NCBI GenBank assembly: GCA_964016985.1
Contig: OZ024834.1
Span: forward strand, 86,547,723 to 86,611,722
Direction: 5' to 3'
From: Anodontia alba
Lineage: Eukaryota; Mollusca; Bivalvia; Lucinida; Lucinidae
DNA length: 64,000 nucleotides
Part shown: piece after piece, positions 47,900 through 61,800 of the stretch
Layout of the letters: each line of letters begins with the position of its first letter
Position numbering within the stretch: the first letter of the stretch is position 1
Position numbers and translations under genes: made by a program
The notes under the pieces: model-generated
The model's input: the letters and a program-made list of their open reading frames with translations, nothing else
The model's database searches: none
What the model was told of the DNA's origin: nothing

Positions 47900-50800
47900 G
47901 GATTTTCAGTCACCTGTTGCTTCTGTATTTGATGTTAAACGCTAGGAAAACAAGTGCAATAAGAATTCCAATCGCTGAAAGAGTCGCCATAGTAATGTAT
48001 AGCCATAATGGAATCGAAACTTCCTCGCTTGTGACGTACGTAGAGTCAAGTGGCACATGTCCGTCTGAAAATAATAATAATAATAATAATAAAATAAAAC
48101 CAACAACAAAAAACTAACAATGTAATGCCCTAGTATTATGTGATCTGTCTTCGAGCATACGAAATATGTCTTAGTGCCACTGTGACTCAACTGCATATGT
48201 TCTTTATTTTCTTTTTCAATTTTATACATGCAGGCTCTGATTTGAATGTGCAAATGCGCAGGTTTAGCCTTCGCTCAGTGCAATAGCTTCAAAAACGATT
48301 TTTCGTTCGATGTGTCCACCTAGAAATTGTGGGCAAGGATGTACTTCCAGGACAGGTAAGTATTCAAATTGTCTGTTCCCTTCTGAAGAAGAGGTTTACT
48401 CTGAAATAAAAGAAGTTGCTCCCCCCTTGGGAGTTAATCTTTTTCTTATAGAGAAAAGGGCAGTTGTCAGTTTCTGGCGAAAGAATGTGCACAATACCGG
48501 TTAACCGCTTAGAGGACTAAGCCTGTCCAGTAAACGTGTGGTTAGGTAAACTGACCGCGATCGACATGACCCCATTGGGTTGACTCGGCCGTAAAACCTC
48601 AACTCAACACAATCCTTTTAGAGTCCGCACTATGTAAGGAGTCGTCTGATGTTTTATGATAGTAAATTTATAAGTACTGATATGAAAACCAGCGTGGGAA
48701 TTATTATAATTTTTTTTTTCATTTATCGTATTTATTTTTCTCTTATTGTTTTGTTCTCTGCAAAATTGTCGTTTCTTTAGAAATATTGTTCAGAGAAGCT
48801 AATTTATTTAACACACGCCTAGAGTGTGAATTTGTTATATGTAAAAAGTATGTCTGGATAACCAGATAAAGCTTCACTGGAGGAACAACTGGTTTTCTTG
48901 ACCACTTATAGTGGCCTAGTGTAAAGAGCTAAGATTCCCGAGCACCAATAGCATATCAAGCTGCATGCCAAGTCGGCCTAGCACGACGTGATATGCAGAC
49001 TGTTTATGTGACATGATACTCTTGGTAAATTTTCCGCCATTTTGAAAAGGGAGACACCGTTTGCGGGCTCTTGTTTGTTTTCCTTGGTCCCAATCACCCT
49101 CTGAAAACTCTTTTGAATAGGCATACACATTTTTTTACAGCTGCCCTTAAAGTGTGTTTCCATTCTCACTAATAAGGGACAATCTGGCCAGTATGCGCGT
49201 GACATTTGTTTGTTTTGATAACATGTTTTGTTATTTATTTATAGATTAGCAAAAACGCATAAGAATGAAATTTTCTCGGAATCGGCTGCCATAAAAATCA
49301 TTATCCTAAGGGCATTACGTTGACACTTACGTTGCTTAATAGTGTTTCATTCCTACATGGAAGCTCAAAATATTGATTTCAGTTTTTCACTCATATATTT
49401 TGTTTTGCAATCCATGTTCTTTGTGAGTCAATTCCAGGAATTTGCAAAATTTAAATGCGGATCTTTGATGAGGCCTTATTGGCCAAAATCAGCTAATCTG
49501 GCCTAGAACAGAAAATTTGACTACCATTAGATATATTTTCATTTTTGTATTTGTTTTCATTGCTCTCAAGGGTTATTCCTTTCAGACTTTAACTCACCTT
49601 TTATTTCTATCGAACTTCAATACTTCAGCCTTTGTCATTTTTGTGTGTGATCGTTGAGCCATTTTCGGGATTTTTGAACATTTTTATGGGGCCACTGATG
49701 ATACCTAATATACCGGAAGTAGATTATTATTTCGCAATGTTTGTCTGTCCATTGCTTTCAAGGGCCATTCCTTTTAGATAATGATTTTGCCGACGACAGT
49801 TTTTTTAACGCATACCATTTCCTTAACATCATCTTAAAGACAAGTGGCGAAAATCGTGATCATTTTTAGTGATAAACAGCGGCAAAAGATGCATAAAATC
49901 GGTACGGGGTCGCCATGTATTGGAAAAACAGATTCCGGACAGGTGTATTAATCAGAGAGTCCTGATATTGCTTTATGTTAAAAAAAGGTAAGAGAAAAGT
50001 CCAGGAACGTGCCACAATCACAAGCCCCATCCCATCCCAGACACGAAGAGGAAGAGGAAACAGACAAACCCAAACAAGCGCAAATCGAACAAACGCAATA
50101 AAAGTCGGGAGTAGGGGAGCTATTTTGTATAAAGAATTTCCCTCAATAGGATATCCAGTTACTGAGTAATTCACTGTTGACAAGTAACTAAGGAGATGCA
50201 ACGTCAGAAAACGTACCTTTGGCATTTGTGCTCAGCGAAGATTCAGATAAGCATGCACATTCGCGTAGTCTCATCAAAAACCTCGCTGGGCTCTTTTTTG
50301 ATAGTCAATCAGAAACTTCATTGGGCGCATTTTGGATAGCCGAGAATGCAAAGTTTTTTCATGAGGACAACGAAGACTCTGATCAGACTGCGCGAATGCG
50401 CAGGCTGATTTGAGTCTTCGTTCGGCGCACATGTCAGAAGGTACATTTTCTCACGTAGCGGCTCATATTTTTTTTAAACATCTTGAAAACGTGAAACATA
50501 AGAAAAGTACCTTTCCATTTTATTCCACCGTCTTTCCATTCGAAGTGCCTAGGATGTTCTACCATAACGTACGTTCCAAGATATTCACGGTCTGCGCCTG
50601 AAATTATTTAGCGGTCAGTTACACGAGTCACATGTTGTTGAAAAGGTCCATAAATGAACACAAAAGTCCAAATCAGCTTACGGTGACTGATATTACACCA
50701 ACTTGTCTACGTAATTTGTACTCTTGTGTTCATCCATAATGTATGTAGTGAGACAGGGTTATTCAGTGGTCTACTGGTGGATTTTTAGAATTTTGCCGTT

Positions 50801-53800
50801 TTTAGATCAGCTTTTCAATTTACAAATTTTACTGCATAAGCCAGACTTAATCGTCACTTACATTTAATGCGCTAAATAACCTGGAGTATGGAATTGTTCA
50901 AATTTAGGTACTTGATGATAAGTATGGTTGGAAGTAAGGTGGCCGAATATTTGTGGTAAATGCAGAAATCTGGGGGTTTCTCTAATCAAACTTTTAGCAT
51001 GCTGAGCCTCGTATGTGCTCCTACGTATCTTTGAACTGTACAATCTTTAATCGGATTTACTACCTTGGATTCTTTGAACTTTCCGATTTTTAATCGGACG
51101 TATTACAATAGATTCTTTGAACTTACGTCTTTACATCGGACTTTTTCCCTAGGATTCTTTGAACTTTACAATCTTTATTCGGACCAAATGTCTTAGATTT
51201 ATGGAGCTTTGTAATCTTTAATCGGGTCAGTTACCTTGGATTCTCGGAACACAACAATCTTTGATTGAACCAATTACCTATAATTCTTTGAACTTTACAA
51301 TCTTTAATCGAATCAGTTACCTTGAATTCTTCGAAGTTTACAATTTTTTATTGTATTAGTTACCTTTGAACTTTACAATCTTTAATCGGATCAGTTCTTT
51401 GAACTAAACAATCTTTAATTGCACCAGTACCTATAATTTTTTGAACTTTACAATCTTTAATCGAGTCAGTTACCTTGAATTCTTCGAAGTTTACAATTTT
51501 TCATCGTATTAGTTACCTTTGAACTTTACAATCTTTAATCGGATCAGTTACCTTGGATAAGAACTGTTATCGGATCATTTACCTTGGACCCTTTGAACTT
51601 TACAATCTTTAATCGGATCAATTCCGTTTTCAAATAAAACTCTACCACTGACTCCAGTCAGAGACACGTTTGACATGCATGATAGGATAATGTCATTGAT
51701 GTCTTTATCCTGATAGGTAAACTGGTCCAAGGACTTCGGATGACCTGAAAATATAAATAAACCTCGAGGTTTACGAGCTAAACCGATGTTCCTCCATGCA
51801 GCAACATTTGCGAATCATCTGAAATATTACTGTAGACATCTACCGAACCCGATATACATAATAAAGCTGGTAGATAGTATGTTTCTACATAAAGATTGGA
51901 CATTATGACATATACATCAACGATTGGCTAGAATATAAGTTAAGGTACCTAAGAAATGTTACAGTCACGAAGTACATGCTTCCAGAGGCACCAGAGAAGG
52001 AGAAAGTGGACCAAATAATGGAAAAAAACAAACGCCTCATGTGAATTGACGGTTCGGGTGGCTATCTAGAATAACTGTTTTACTGTCAAATAACTAATTA
52101 TTCTTTCTCCCTACTCTGCTTATGTGCCGGCCTCGGTGGCTCAGTTGGAAGCGCCGTCTGACTGGAGACACGGAGGTCGCGGCTTCAATCCCCGCCAAGG
52201 TCGGCAACCTTCTTTCGCGGAGCTTGATCATGAAATATTTTCTTTGGTCATTCTCTCCCTTCCGCTGATTCAAGAAGGGCAGTTGTCAGTTTCTGGCGAA
52301 AGAATGTGCACAACAATGGTTAACGGCTTAGAGGACTAAGCCTGCCCAGTAAACGATTGGTTAGGTAAACTGACCGCGCTCGACATGACCCCATTGGGTT
52401 TACTGGGCCGTAAAACCTCAACACAAACAAACTCTGCTTATATATCTACTAGTTTATTGTTTCATTTCTTTGCGACCTCGAAATATAATTTCTTACTTCT
52501 TTATTATCACTAAAAAGCAATAACTTTTATGACTACCCGTACAAGTCTTATTGAAATACGGGATACAGATCTACTTAAGTCATTTGACTTTTTTCTGAGC
52601 CCAATTTGTATATTCCAGTTCTCAAGCCTTGTACATGTTTGTCAATTTAAACAAATAAAATCATCATTAAACCGAAGAATACTGGCATAATGGAAATTCT
52701 GTCTTTGAGTTTATCCATATACGTTGAATGGACCCTTCTGCCACAGCTCTTTGGATTGGTCTATTTTCCAAAAGCAGGATATTTGGTAAGTTTTTTTTAA
52801 TGTTACTGTTTAACAGAAATTCCTGTATTAAATGCAATCAGTGTAGACCATAACGGGATCTGTAGCTATTTGCTAATTACCTTTTCGAGGGACTCCGGAC
52901 CAAAATCAATTCGTAGTGTCGACAATAGTACTTAGAAAAGGCTTTCCTAGGTTTATGATACCGAAACCCGTGTTGGAGAAGTTTGGCAGTCAAAGTTTGT
53001 TAACCACCAGTTGAACCCCGGTGAGCCGAGACACAGACATAAAAGGTTCCGGCCCAGACCATCTAATGACTAATTTTAAGCCGTGGTAATCATAGTCTGA
53101 ACCCTACTCACCAGCGTGCAATTAAAGAGGTAAGCAAAGTGGTCAACTGTGATTGGCTTAACCGCTAAGCAAACATACTGTTTTATGACATCAATGTTGT
53201 ACCCCTTTCGTTTATAACATATTTTACCAAAATTATCAGAAAATTTTCCTACAATTTTTCTAAGTTTATACAATATGTCACCATAAAATTCAAGTTCCAA
53301 TAGGCCTTGTTACAGGTGTTTTAGTGTGATATCGTATTTAGAGATCAATTCGTAGTGTCGAAGATAGAACTTAGAAAAAGCTTTCCTACATTTATGATAC
53401 CGATACCCGGTAGTGATGAAGATGGAAATTAGAAAAAAACTTTGCTACGTTTATGATATCAATATCCCTATTGGAGTAGTTTGGCAGTCAAAGTTTTGTA
53501 ATGAGCATTTTAGTCAGCCAAATGACTAGCTATTTTAGCAAACCGAATAAGATGAGAAATGTAAACACCATTAGAAGACGCACGAACAATGTCGCCATCC
53601 AAAACGGGAACGATGTCAAAATCAAAATCATCGCGTTTGTCATAAATTTTAGATGAAACAAACCCGTTAGAAATTAATAAATATAAATCTAAATATGTAA
53701 AAGTGCTTTAAACCCCCGGTGGTTTATTCTACTGACCGTTCTAAGGCAATGGTCTCGGTGTTAGTCTTACTGTGTTGCTTTGTGGTTTATTCTACGAGGC

Positions 53801-55826
53801 GATTTGTTTTATGTCTTACCTTGTGTTATTTTGTTCTTGTGTTTTTCAGTCCTTTCAGCATTGCGATTACCTCGCTTGGGGAAGAGAGAGCTAATCTTAG
53901 TGCTTTTCGTACGTTTGTTTGGTTTGTGCTTGTTTAGATTTGTCGGTTTCCTCTTCCTCTTGGGGTCTGGGAAGGGCTGTGGTTTGTGATTGTGGCACTC
54001 CCTGGACTTTTCTTACTTTTTTTTCAGTAGAATTAGCTTTGTTCAGTTGCAGTTAAGCCTGCTTTAAGCCTAATCTGCTTTGCCTTTGGTCATCCCATTT
54101 ATTGTTATTCAGTCCTTATTCAATGCCTTGGGAGCCTTTTGTTCTATGGTAGACAGACAATACAATTACATGGAAGTCTCCTTGTCTTTTTTTTTACATT
54201 TACTTTAACGCATCCTGAGTGGTACTTCTATTGCAGTTTCTATTCGTTAGTCTTTTACTGACGACAAAATGCTGTATTATGTAGGCATTCCATGTGATAC
54301 AGCTCTTATGAGTTCTTTTGAGTAGTTTTAAATCAGAAAATCACGTAAGCCATAGCAAGGACGTGTAAGAAGTCCTGCAATTTACTGTGATCTTCATGAT
54401 CTAATTCAACAAAAATCAGTCAGTTACTTTCTCTTTTTTATTGAGCCGCAACGTGAGGAGTCGTACCTTCTGACAGGTATGCCCAAACCAGCCTGTGCAT
54501 CCACGCTGTCTGAAAGAGTCTTTGTTGACAGCACGAAAAAAACAACATATTTTGCCATCCAAAATGCGCCCAAGGAAGATTCTGATCTAAATCTTCGCTG
54601 GGCTCACATGTCCGAAGGTACTATTTTCTGATGTAGCGGCTACAAACTTTTCACATGACATACCAATTGCTTGGAGTTTGGTTTCCGTGCAATTCAAAGC
54701 AAGGGCAGCAATCCATATATGGTCATAACATAAGGCGGATATATGTTCATTTACACTGTGGGAAGCGTTGTAAGTCTCTTCTTTCTTATACAGTACATCA
54801 AATTCTGAAACTAATAAACATGAATTGCGTATAAGAAAGGATATAGAGAGAACTCATTATCTTCAAGGGACCAGAGACTTTATTTAGAGATAACAGTAGT
54901 TTAAGATAAGAGGAATTGAAACGTAAAAGAATAAATAAATAAATAAATAAAATAAAAAAATAAAAAGCAACTTAAAGCAAAACTAAACCAACATTATCCA
55001 TCATTACTTTGACCGAAGTTTCAGATCACAGCTGGTATTAGTAAAATATTTTTCTTATTTCTACACAAAAATATATGTTGTGTGTACCCATCAGAAGGGC
55101 CTCAGTGAGGTGCTTCTAATGAGTACCGACAACAAAAACATATGTTTTTGTGGAGAAATAAGAAAATTAACAATTTTCGGTTGAAAAATGTGCCGTGTCT
55201 GGAGCCATATTTGACTTAAGCAGTAGTTTGAGTAATCAGTGTTTGTGATAACGTGAGTTAACTGTATTAGGAATATATGGGAACATTAGATGTTAAAAGG
55301 GATTGAATACACCTTCAATGGACACAGCTTTAACAAAACGTTTTTGTTCCCTCCACGTTAGGATTAAATTCTTACCTTTTAGAATTTTGGTATTTCAGAA
55401 ATATAAGTGAAGATGCCCAGGAAATGCCACAATCACGAAGCACAACTTCCCGGAGAGTCCAAAAGAAGAAGAAATGAGGAACAAATAATGACAAAACAAA
55501 TGCCACAGATGAAACCACCGACGCACAATCAAAGAAGACTTGCTACAGAGTAGCCACCACAGAACCGTCAGTAGAAACGCTACTAGGGCGGGGAAGATTG
55601 TAGGCGGGGAAGGTTGCGTTTTAAGATAATTATTGTCTATTCAACGTCTCTACAACAGACACCTCCCAATAGCTGTCAATTTTATGCTTTCAAAGGATGA
55701 TTGGTGTACAGCGGTTGCGTTTTCATATGTAGAGCGCACAATACATCATGACAGAACATATGACATTCTATATGTATTTGCTATGTCAGTCTTTGCTATG
55801 TCAAAACTATTTTTAAATGATAATTA

Positions 55827-55879
<53 letters not shown>

Positions 55880-58800
55880 CCCTGACAATCTAAGGCGCAC
55901 AGACTTTGTACAGTTCGCTTTGTTCGTACTACCTTTTGTATTCGAGTATTATTTTGTATGGTTATACTAACCCGTTAATCCAGCTACTCCTCTTTCCTCG
56001 ATTCGATTTCTAAAATGAACAGAAACCAGAAATGCGCCTTGCAAAACTTCGTCCATCTCTTCCAACGTACACGGGACGTCTTCTAGATTTCTGCGCCAGA
56101 AGTCATAGCCAAACCAACCATAAATTATCCATACAATTTTGGGTCCGTATAGACCTAGTTTGTACGCCTAGAATAAAATACACTACCTTCATAAAGCATA
56201 TTTACAACGTGTGAAACGTCTTGTTGAATAGAATACTAAGTTCGCCTGGCCCTAACAATGACAATTCCATACATCTTTATATGATAATAATATATTTTAT
56301 AGATTGATAGATAGCTAGCTAGCTAGATAGATAGATAGATAGATAGATAGGTTGATTGATTATAAGAATCTATCGTGGGTGTGAGGGGTAGATATAAAAA
56401 TCCGTCCCGGGGGTCACTGTCTGGCATAACGAGGCTTGCCGAGGGACGGATATTTCTATCTACCCCTCACACAGATATATTTTTTTTCTTTGTATACCTT
56501 TCATTCCTCAGCGCTTTTTTAAAAATACTGTAATCGCTTTGATTGCTGACGTCCGCCATATTGTGATCACATTACCGTGACGTTTAGTGACGTCAAATAC
56601 GTTCAGTGACGTTAATCTTAACGATGGCGCACGTGACGTCTTATACAACCAGTACACAACAAACTAGCGAGAATTCTCGATTTTTATCCTACCCTGGGTA
56701 GGAGAACCTGGGTAGGATAAGAATTTCTATCCCAGGGTAAAATCCAGGATTGCCTTATCTGGTGTGCAAGATAGATATATAGATAAATACATACATACAT
56801 ACATTTCTAGTAGCCTAGCCCAACTAGACTTTAAGGATATACAACATACAAGCTTTCATGACAGACAATGATATATACATAAGTGCCTTGCAAAACTTCG
56901 TCCATCTCCTCTAACGTACATGGGACGTCTTCTAGATTTCTGCGCTAGTAGTGATTTCATACTATGCATTAATATCATTAGTAAACAGTTACACGAATAA
57001 CCATGATACCGCAAACAGAGGACCAAGCATCAACCCAAAGCTAGTGCAAGAGAAAACCACAAGCTGAACCTTAATGGGCCCGGCCATAGACAGGAAGTAG
57101 CTCAATGGAATAGAAATGGACGCTCTACTTACAGCACAGAATACAAGATTAGATTTGTCTTCGTAAGATGCAGTCACAATTATTCTGGCGTCATGTTTCT
57201 GAAACAAAAAAGCATTCATGAAAATGGGATCCTTCTAGAAAATAATTTATTAAAACATAGACCGTGACACATTTTGCTTTGCGCGGCCCGTATCATAATC
57301 TTCAAAGTAAATAAGTGAACAAAGACACTGATACAATCAGATCCACACCAAGCCTCCAACATCAAAAGGAAAGACAGACAAGTACAACTAAGCAGCCACA
57401 AAATAAACAGGTGACATGCAGAGTTGGTAACCTTTTCCCAAAAAGGTGGCAACTCTGTTACCCTAACTTAACTGAATATATTTTAAACTTACATAATTGT
57501 TAAAAGTAAACATTAGAAAGTGAAACATAACAATTAACATTAAGTACCACAATGGAAGTATCGCATTGGTTATTAATTACATGGGGGCTTAAGCTAGCTT
57601 TATGGGATCCCAACCCTCGACCTGATATCGTTTGTGCAGGGTATGCACACATTAACTATATTGACAAATACATGACAGGGAACAGTTTAAAGTAATACCA
57701 CATTTTGTATAAAAATACGAAAATGTAACAGAACTTGAAGAAGAAGTATTTAAAAAAAAAAAAAATTAATTGTCGAAGGAGTAAAAGGCTTGGTGTATAT
57801 AAAATTTTGATACATTCTGAGCTATGCTTTTAGGTTGTCAAAAGCAGTCCGATCAGCTATATACTTTTTAATACGCGTGCCCCATTTAGATAAGTTTTAC
57901 CGTAATATCCCGGAACCGATGGGCTTGTTATATAGCCGCTTACATACGGCGCAATCAATCGGGCGGGATTAGTTTTCGTTGGGTGAATTTCGAACGCAGT
58001 GGCATGGTACGAGAGAATAAAAAAAAAAACGATCAGTATTAAAAACAACCGCGGATCCTAAACCGACCTCACCGGCACCAAATCTGTCATTAAAGTTCAG
58101 CCTATTTATATACACCACAACTGGTGTTTCAGTAATATTTCTTCCCATATATCACGAAATTATGTCATATTTTCTTGTCCTTTGCTATCATTAGTTTAAA
58201 CATATTTTATTTCCAATTTAGTGCATGTACAAAACATACAATGTCATAACACAACCAGGATTAGAACGGAAGCTTAAAGCTTATTTTGTTCTTTTCCCAA
58301 TTGCTATCATTGACCCCTTCTGTGAGTTTTGACATAGATATGATAATGCCTAACTGATCCAAACGAGCTATACAGGTCAAGCAAACTGCAACACTTTAGG
58401 TATTTTGATGTCTGTTGTGTATTCAGTGTCCTCAAGAGTATTTCATTATAAAACCAATTAAGCCTTTAGTAGACTTAATGCATTAGACCAGGGCACGGCG
58501 TTTCTACATACATCGAGGAAAGAACTTTGTTACCTTTAAATTTTCAACTCTCGTGAAAGGGTCATTTTGGTAGATTTCTTGTGATATGACGGTAATATTC
58601 GCCCCTTTCAATCTTTGAACAAGATCATCTATTACCTGAAATATCGTAAATGTATCAATCTTTAAGTTCATCGTATTTTACTGTACAAAATGCAAATAGA
58701 GCAGGAACAGATTTTCAGACAGAAGGCCCCGAGATTATAAAACAATTTTATTTCATGCTCAACTCAGCTGAGCATGAAATTTTCTCTGTATATAAATATG

Positions 58801-61800
58801 AAAATGCCAACAATAGTTGGCATTTTCATATGTATTAGCAGAGAAATATTCATGGTCTGCTTTGTTTAGCAAGAAAGAATTTGCAATTTGATATTATTAG
58901 CAGGACAAACCTATTGCTCAGCTGAGTTAAGCATGAAAAAAGTATTTTTAAGCGCGGGCCTTGTTTCAGCTAAAAAAATGTATTGTAAGGGGACTAGTTC
59001 TACTTTGTAGATGCTGGCCATTTTCCGCCAAGGGAAACCGTTTTTCACTTCCTTTTTACTTTGCTGTACATCAAGCCCCTTCTAAAAAGGTTCTACTCCA
59101 GATGGGAGTAAATTATTTACTTATATAGTAGGCACTGCTGCAAATGGTTCTACTCTATAAGAAAAGAATTTGCTCACGGATGGGAGCAAATTCTTTCCTT
59201 ATAGAGGAGACCCCTTTTCAGAGAGTGGAAGTTGAAAATTTTAACAGTCATCTCTGAAAGAATACCATTTCCCATTAAAAATAACACACGTCTGTTATCC
59301 GTGCTTTACCTTGCCTTTCTCAATGAAATTAATAAACGTCGCTTACATATTACGTCATCGTTTAATCACCAATATCCATTATAGCCAGACTGTCTGTAAC
59401 AATCAGTTTACGGCTTGCACAAAGGTATTACCAGAAACAACTAACTAAAATATTGCTTTGTTACCTACTCATTATATACATGTACATAAATTTTCACCGC
59501 TTTACTGAACACCAATTCCCGTCTGTAAAGGGCTCTACTCTGTAAAGAAATTATTTCTACTCTGAAAAGAAATATATTTAGAGTAGGCGGGGAAGAAAAG
59601 TATTTTGACAGTCATCCATGAACGTGTTTCAGTTCCCATTAAAAGTAAAATACATGTATCATATTTTTGTATCTAAACCTTACTGACACTAATAAGCGTC
59701 GGTAACATATTATGTCATCGTTAAATCACCAATTTTCAACGTCACAGTCAGACTGTCTGTAGCAATAAGCTTACGCCTTAGATAACGGTATCACTAGAAA
59801 CAATTAAGATAATGTTTGGTTACCCAATCCTTATATACGTAACAAAAATAAAAACTCCATTTTGTGTCCTTACACGAAGATTTTTTCCAGAATATCTACC
59901 CGAGCAAGAAAAGAGAGGTACGAAAGGAGAGAACAGATTATGCTTGTGTCACACATATTGTTAATTGTAAATATCACCTTTTTGACAGAACATATCTGAA
60001 TTCACTGTAGCTGATGTCAAGAGCCGTTTGTCTTCTAAGACCAACGTCTACCCGTACTACATCATAGTGTAAGTTCTTCTATTTACTGGTTGTTTGGGAC
60101 CCTTTGGAACGTTTCATTTGCAAGAAAACAGAGTTCTGCTCAGCTCGAGGCTAGAGTGTGTATGAAGCATCGCCTTAGCCAAAACTGTACAGGAACAGAA
60201 TCAATAAAACCTAGTCTGCAGTTTTCATTTCTACGATGTGTTCTTTGTTTCAAAAGTATTCGTTGTTTTACAGAACTTCATCTGCTATGTTAAAGCAGTA
60301 CAAATGCTTACTGAAATAAGGGAACAAGAGCTGGGGTTTCATTTTAAAAAAGACATTAAAATTAACCGTGAGGAGGCCAACGCGCACGCTGATGTCAGAA
60401 TACCTACCCTGGTTCTTCCTAACCTTTCATATAAGCGAGCTTACCCTGTAAATCTGCAACGAAATAAAGGCATTTCAAACACTTACCGAAGAAAAGTATT
60501 CTAAAGCTTGGTTAATTGTGGCTACTTTCTTCCAGTTGTATTTCTTCATTAAAGCGATCATGGTCGGGTGTAACAGGTGATCTGGACTATCAATCCGGTA
60601 AAAATTTGGAAATCTTTTTCTGTCTGACAATGTCGGTGAGGTAGATAATGCACTGAGCTACAATAATGAATGTAACATACGGTAAAGATGTTATAACTTC
60701 GAACAGAAAAAAAATCTAGCCTAAAATTATTGAAATGACAGAAGAAGGTTTAATTGCTAACTCGTGGTTGTATTCTTCTTAAATATTTTGAAACTTTATT
60801 ATTGCGTCTAAAAATTGGAAACACAAAAATCCATGGTTTTTCTTATTCTCTAAGTAGGCATGTGTAGTTGAGCTATTATATGTGGAACACTCAGACACTT
60901 TTACATTTCATTATATCCGAAAGTGAAATAATACATCACTAATTATTTAAAAACTGGCACCGAGTCTATAAAAGTTTTTTTTTTTCATGCTCAACTCAGC
61001 AGAGCATGAAATTTTCTCTGCTGGTAAATATGAAAATGCTAATAATAGTTGGCATTTTCATATTTATTAGCAGAGAAATTTTCTTGTTCAGTTGTATTTA
61101 GCAAAAAATAATTTGAGATTTATTAGCAGAACAAATGTCATGCTCAGATGAGTTGAGCATGAAAAATATTTTTTTAACCTCGGAACCTGATATACCATTG
61201 ATACACTTTCAGAGGCGACTATCAAAACTGATGCTACCATTCGCGTTCATGCTCGAAGCCGAAGTACCCGAAATGAGGAAGCGATAGGTGCGCTTGGCTT
61301 CCGTTATCCAAATGAATCTATCTTCCAGTGTTCGTTTGTTATTCTTTACGAGTTTCATCTTGAAAGTGGTAACGGAGAAGGCGTTAGCCATACCATTACC
61401 GTTACGTAGCTTGATTCGACCGCTTTCCTGTCTCCCCCACAAGAACATTACACAGGCGCGCATATTGTGATAGTTTCTTCTTGTTCTTTTTCTTTTCGTG
61501 TATTAATATAATCATCTAGGATTACGGTTTTCAGAGAATTACATTTCTTCCTAATTTACTTCAAACCTTTGCTGCCATTTGTCACGGACACGCATACTGA
61601 TTAAACTGATTTCATATAAATATTTTGCTTTTCCGACATAATCGTTCCAAAGCAGTTCGCTGTTGCAGTTCTTTGCGCGTCGATGGTTTTATATTTGGTG
61701 TTTGTTTTGTCATTATTTGTTCCTTATCTTTCTTTCTTTTTGTGCCTCCGGAAGGCAGTGCTTCGTCATTATGTTATTCCTGGGTATCTTCACTAATATG

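Noticed and set aside
47608..47913. RERERE-repeat frame on the minus strand
   Set aside because: Translation of the (GA)n microsatellite next to the TM1 exon.
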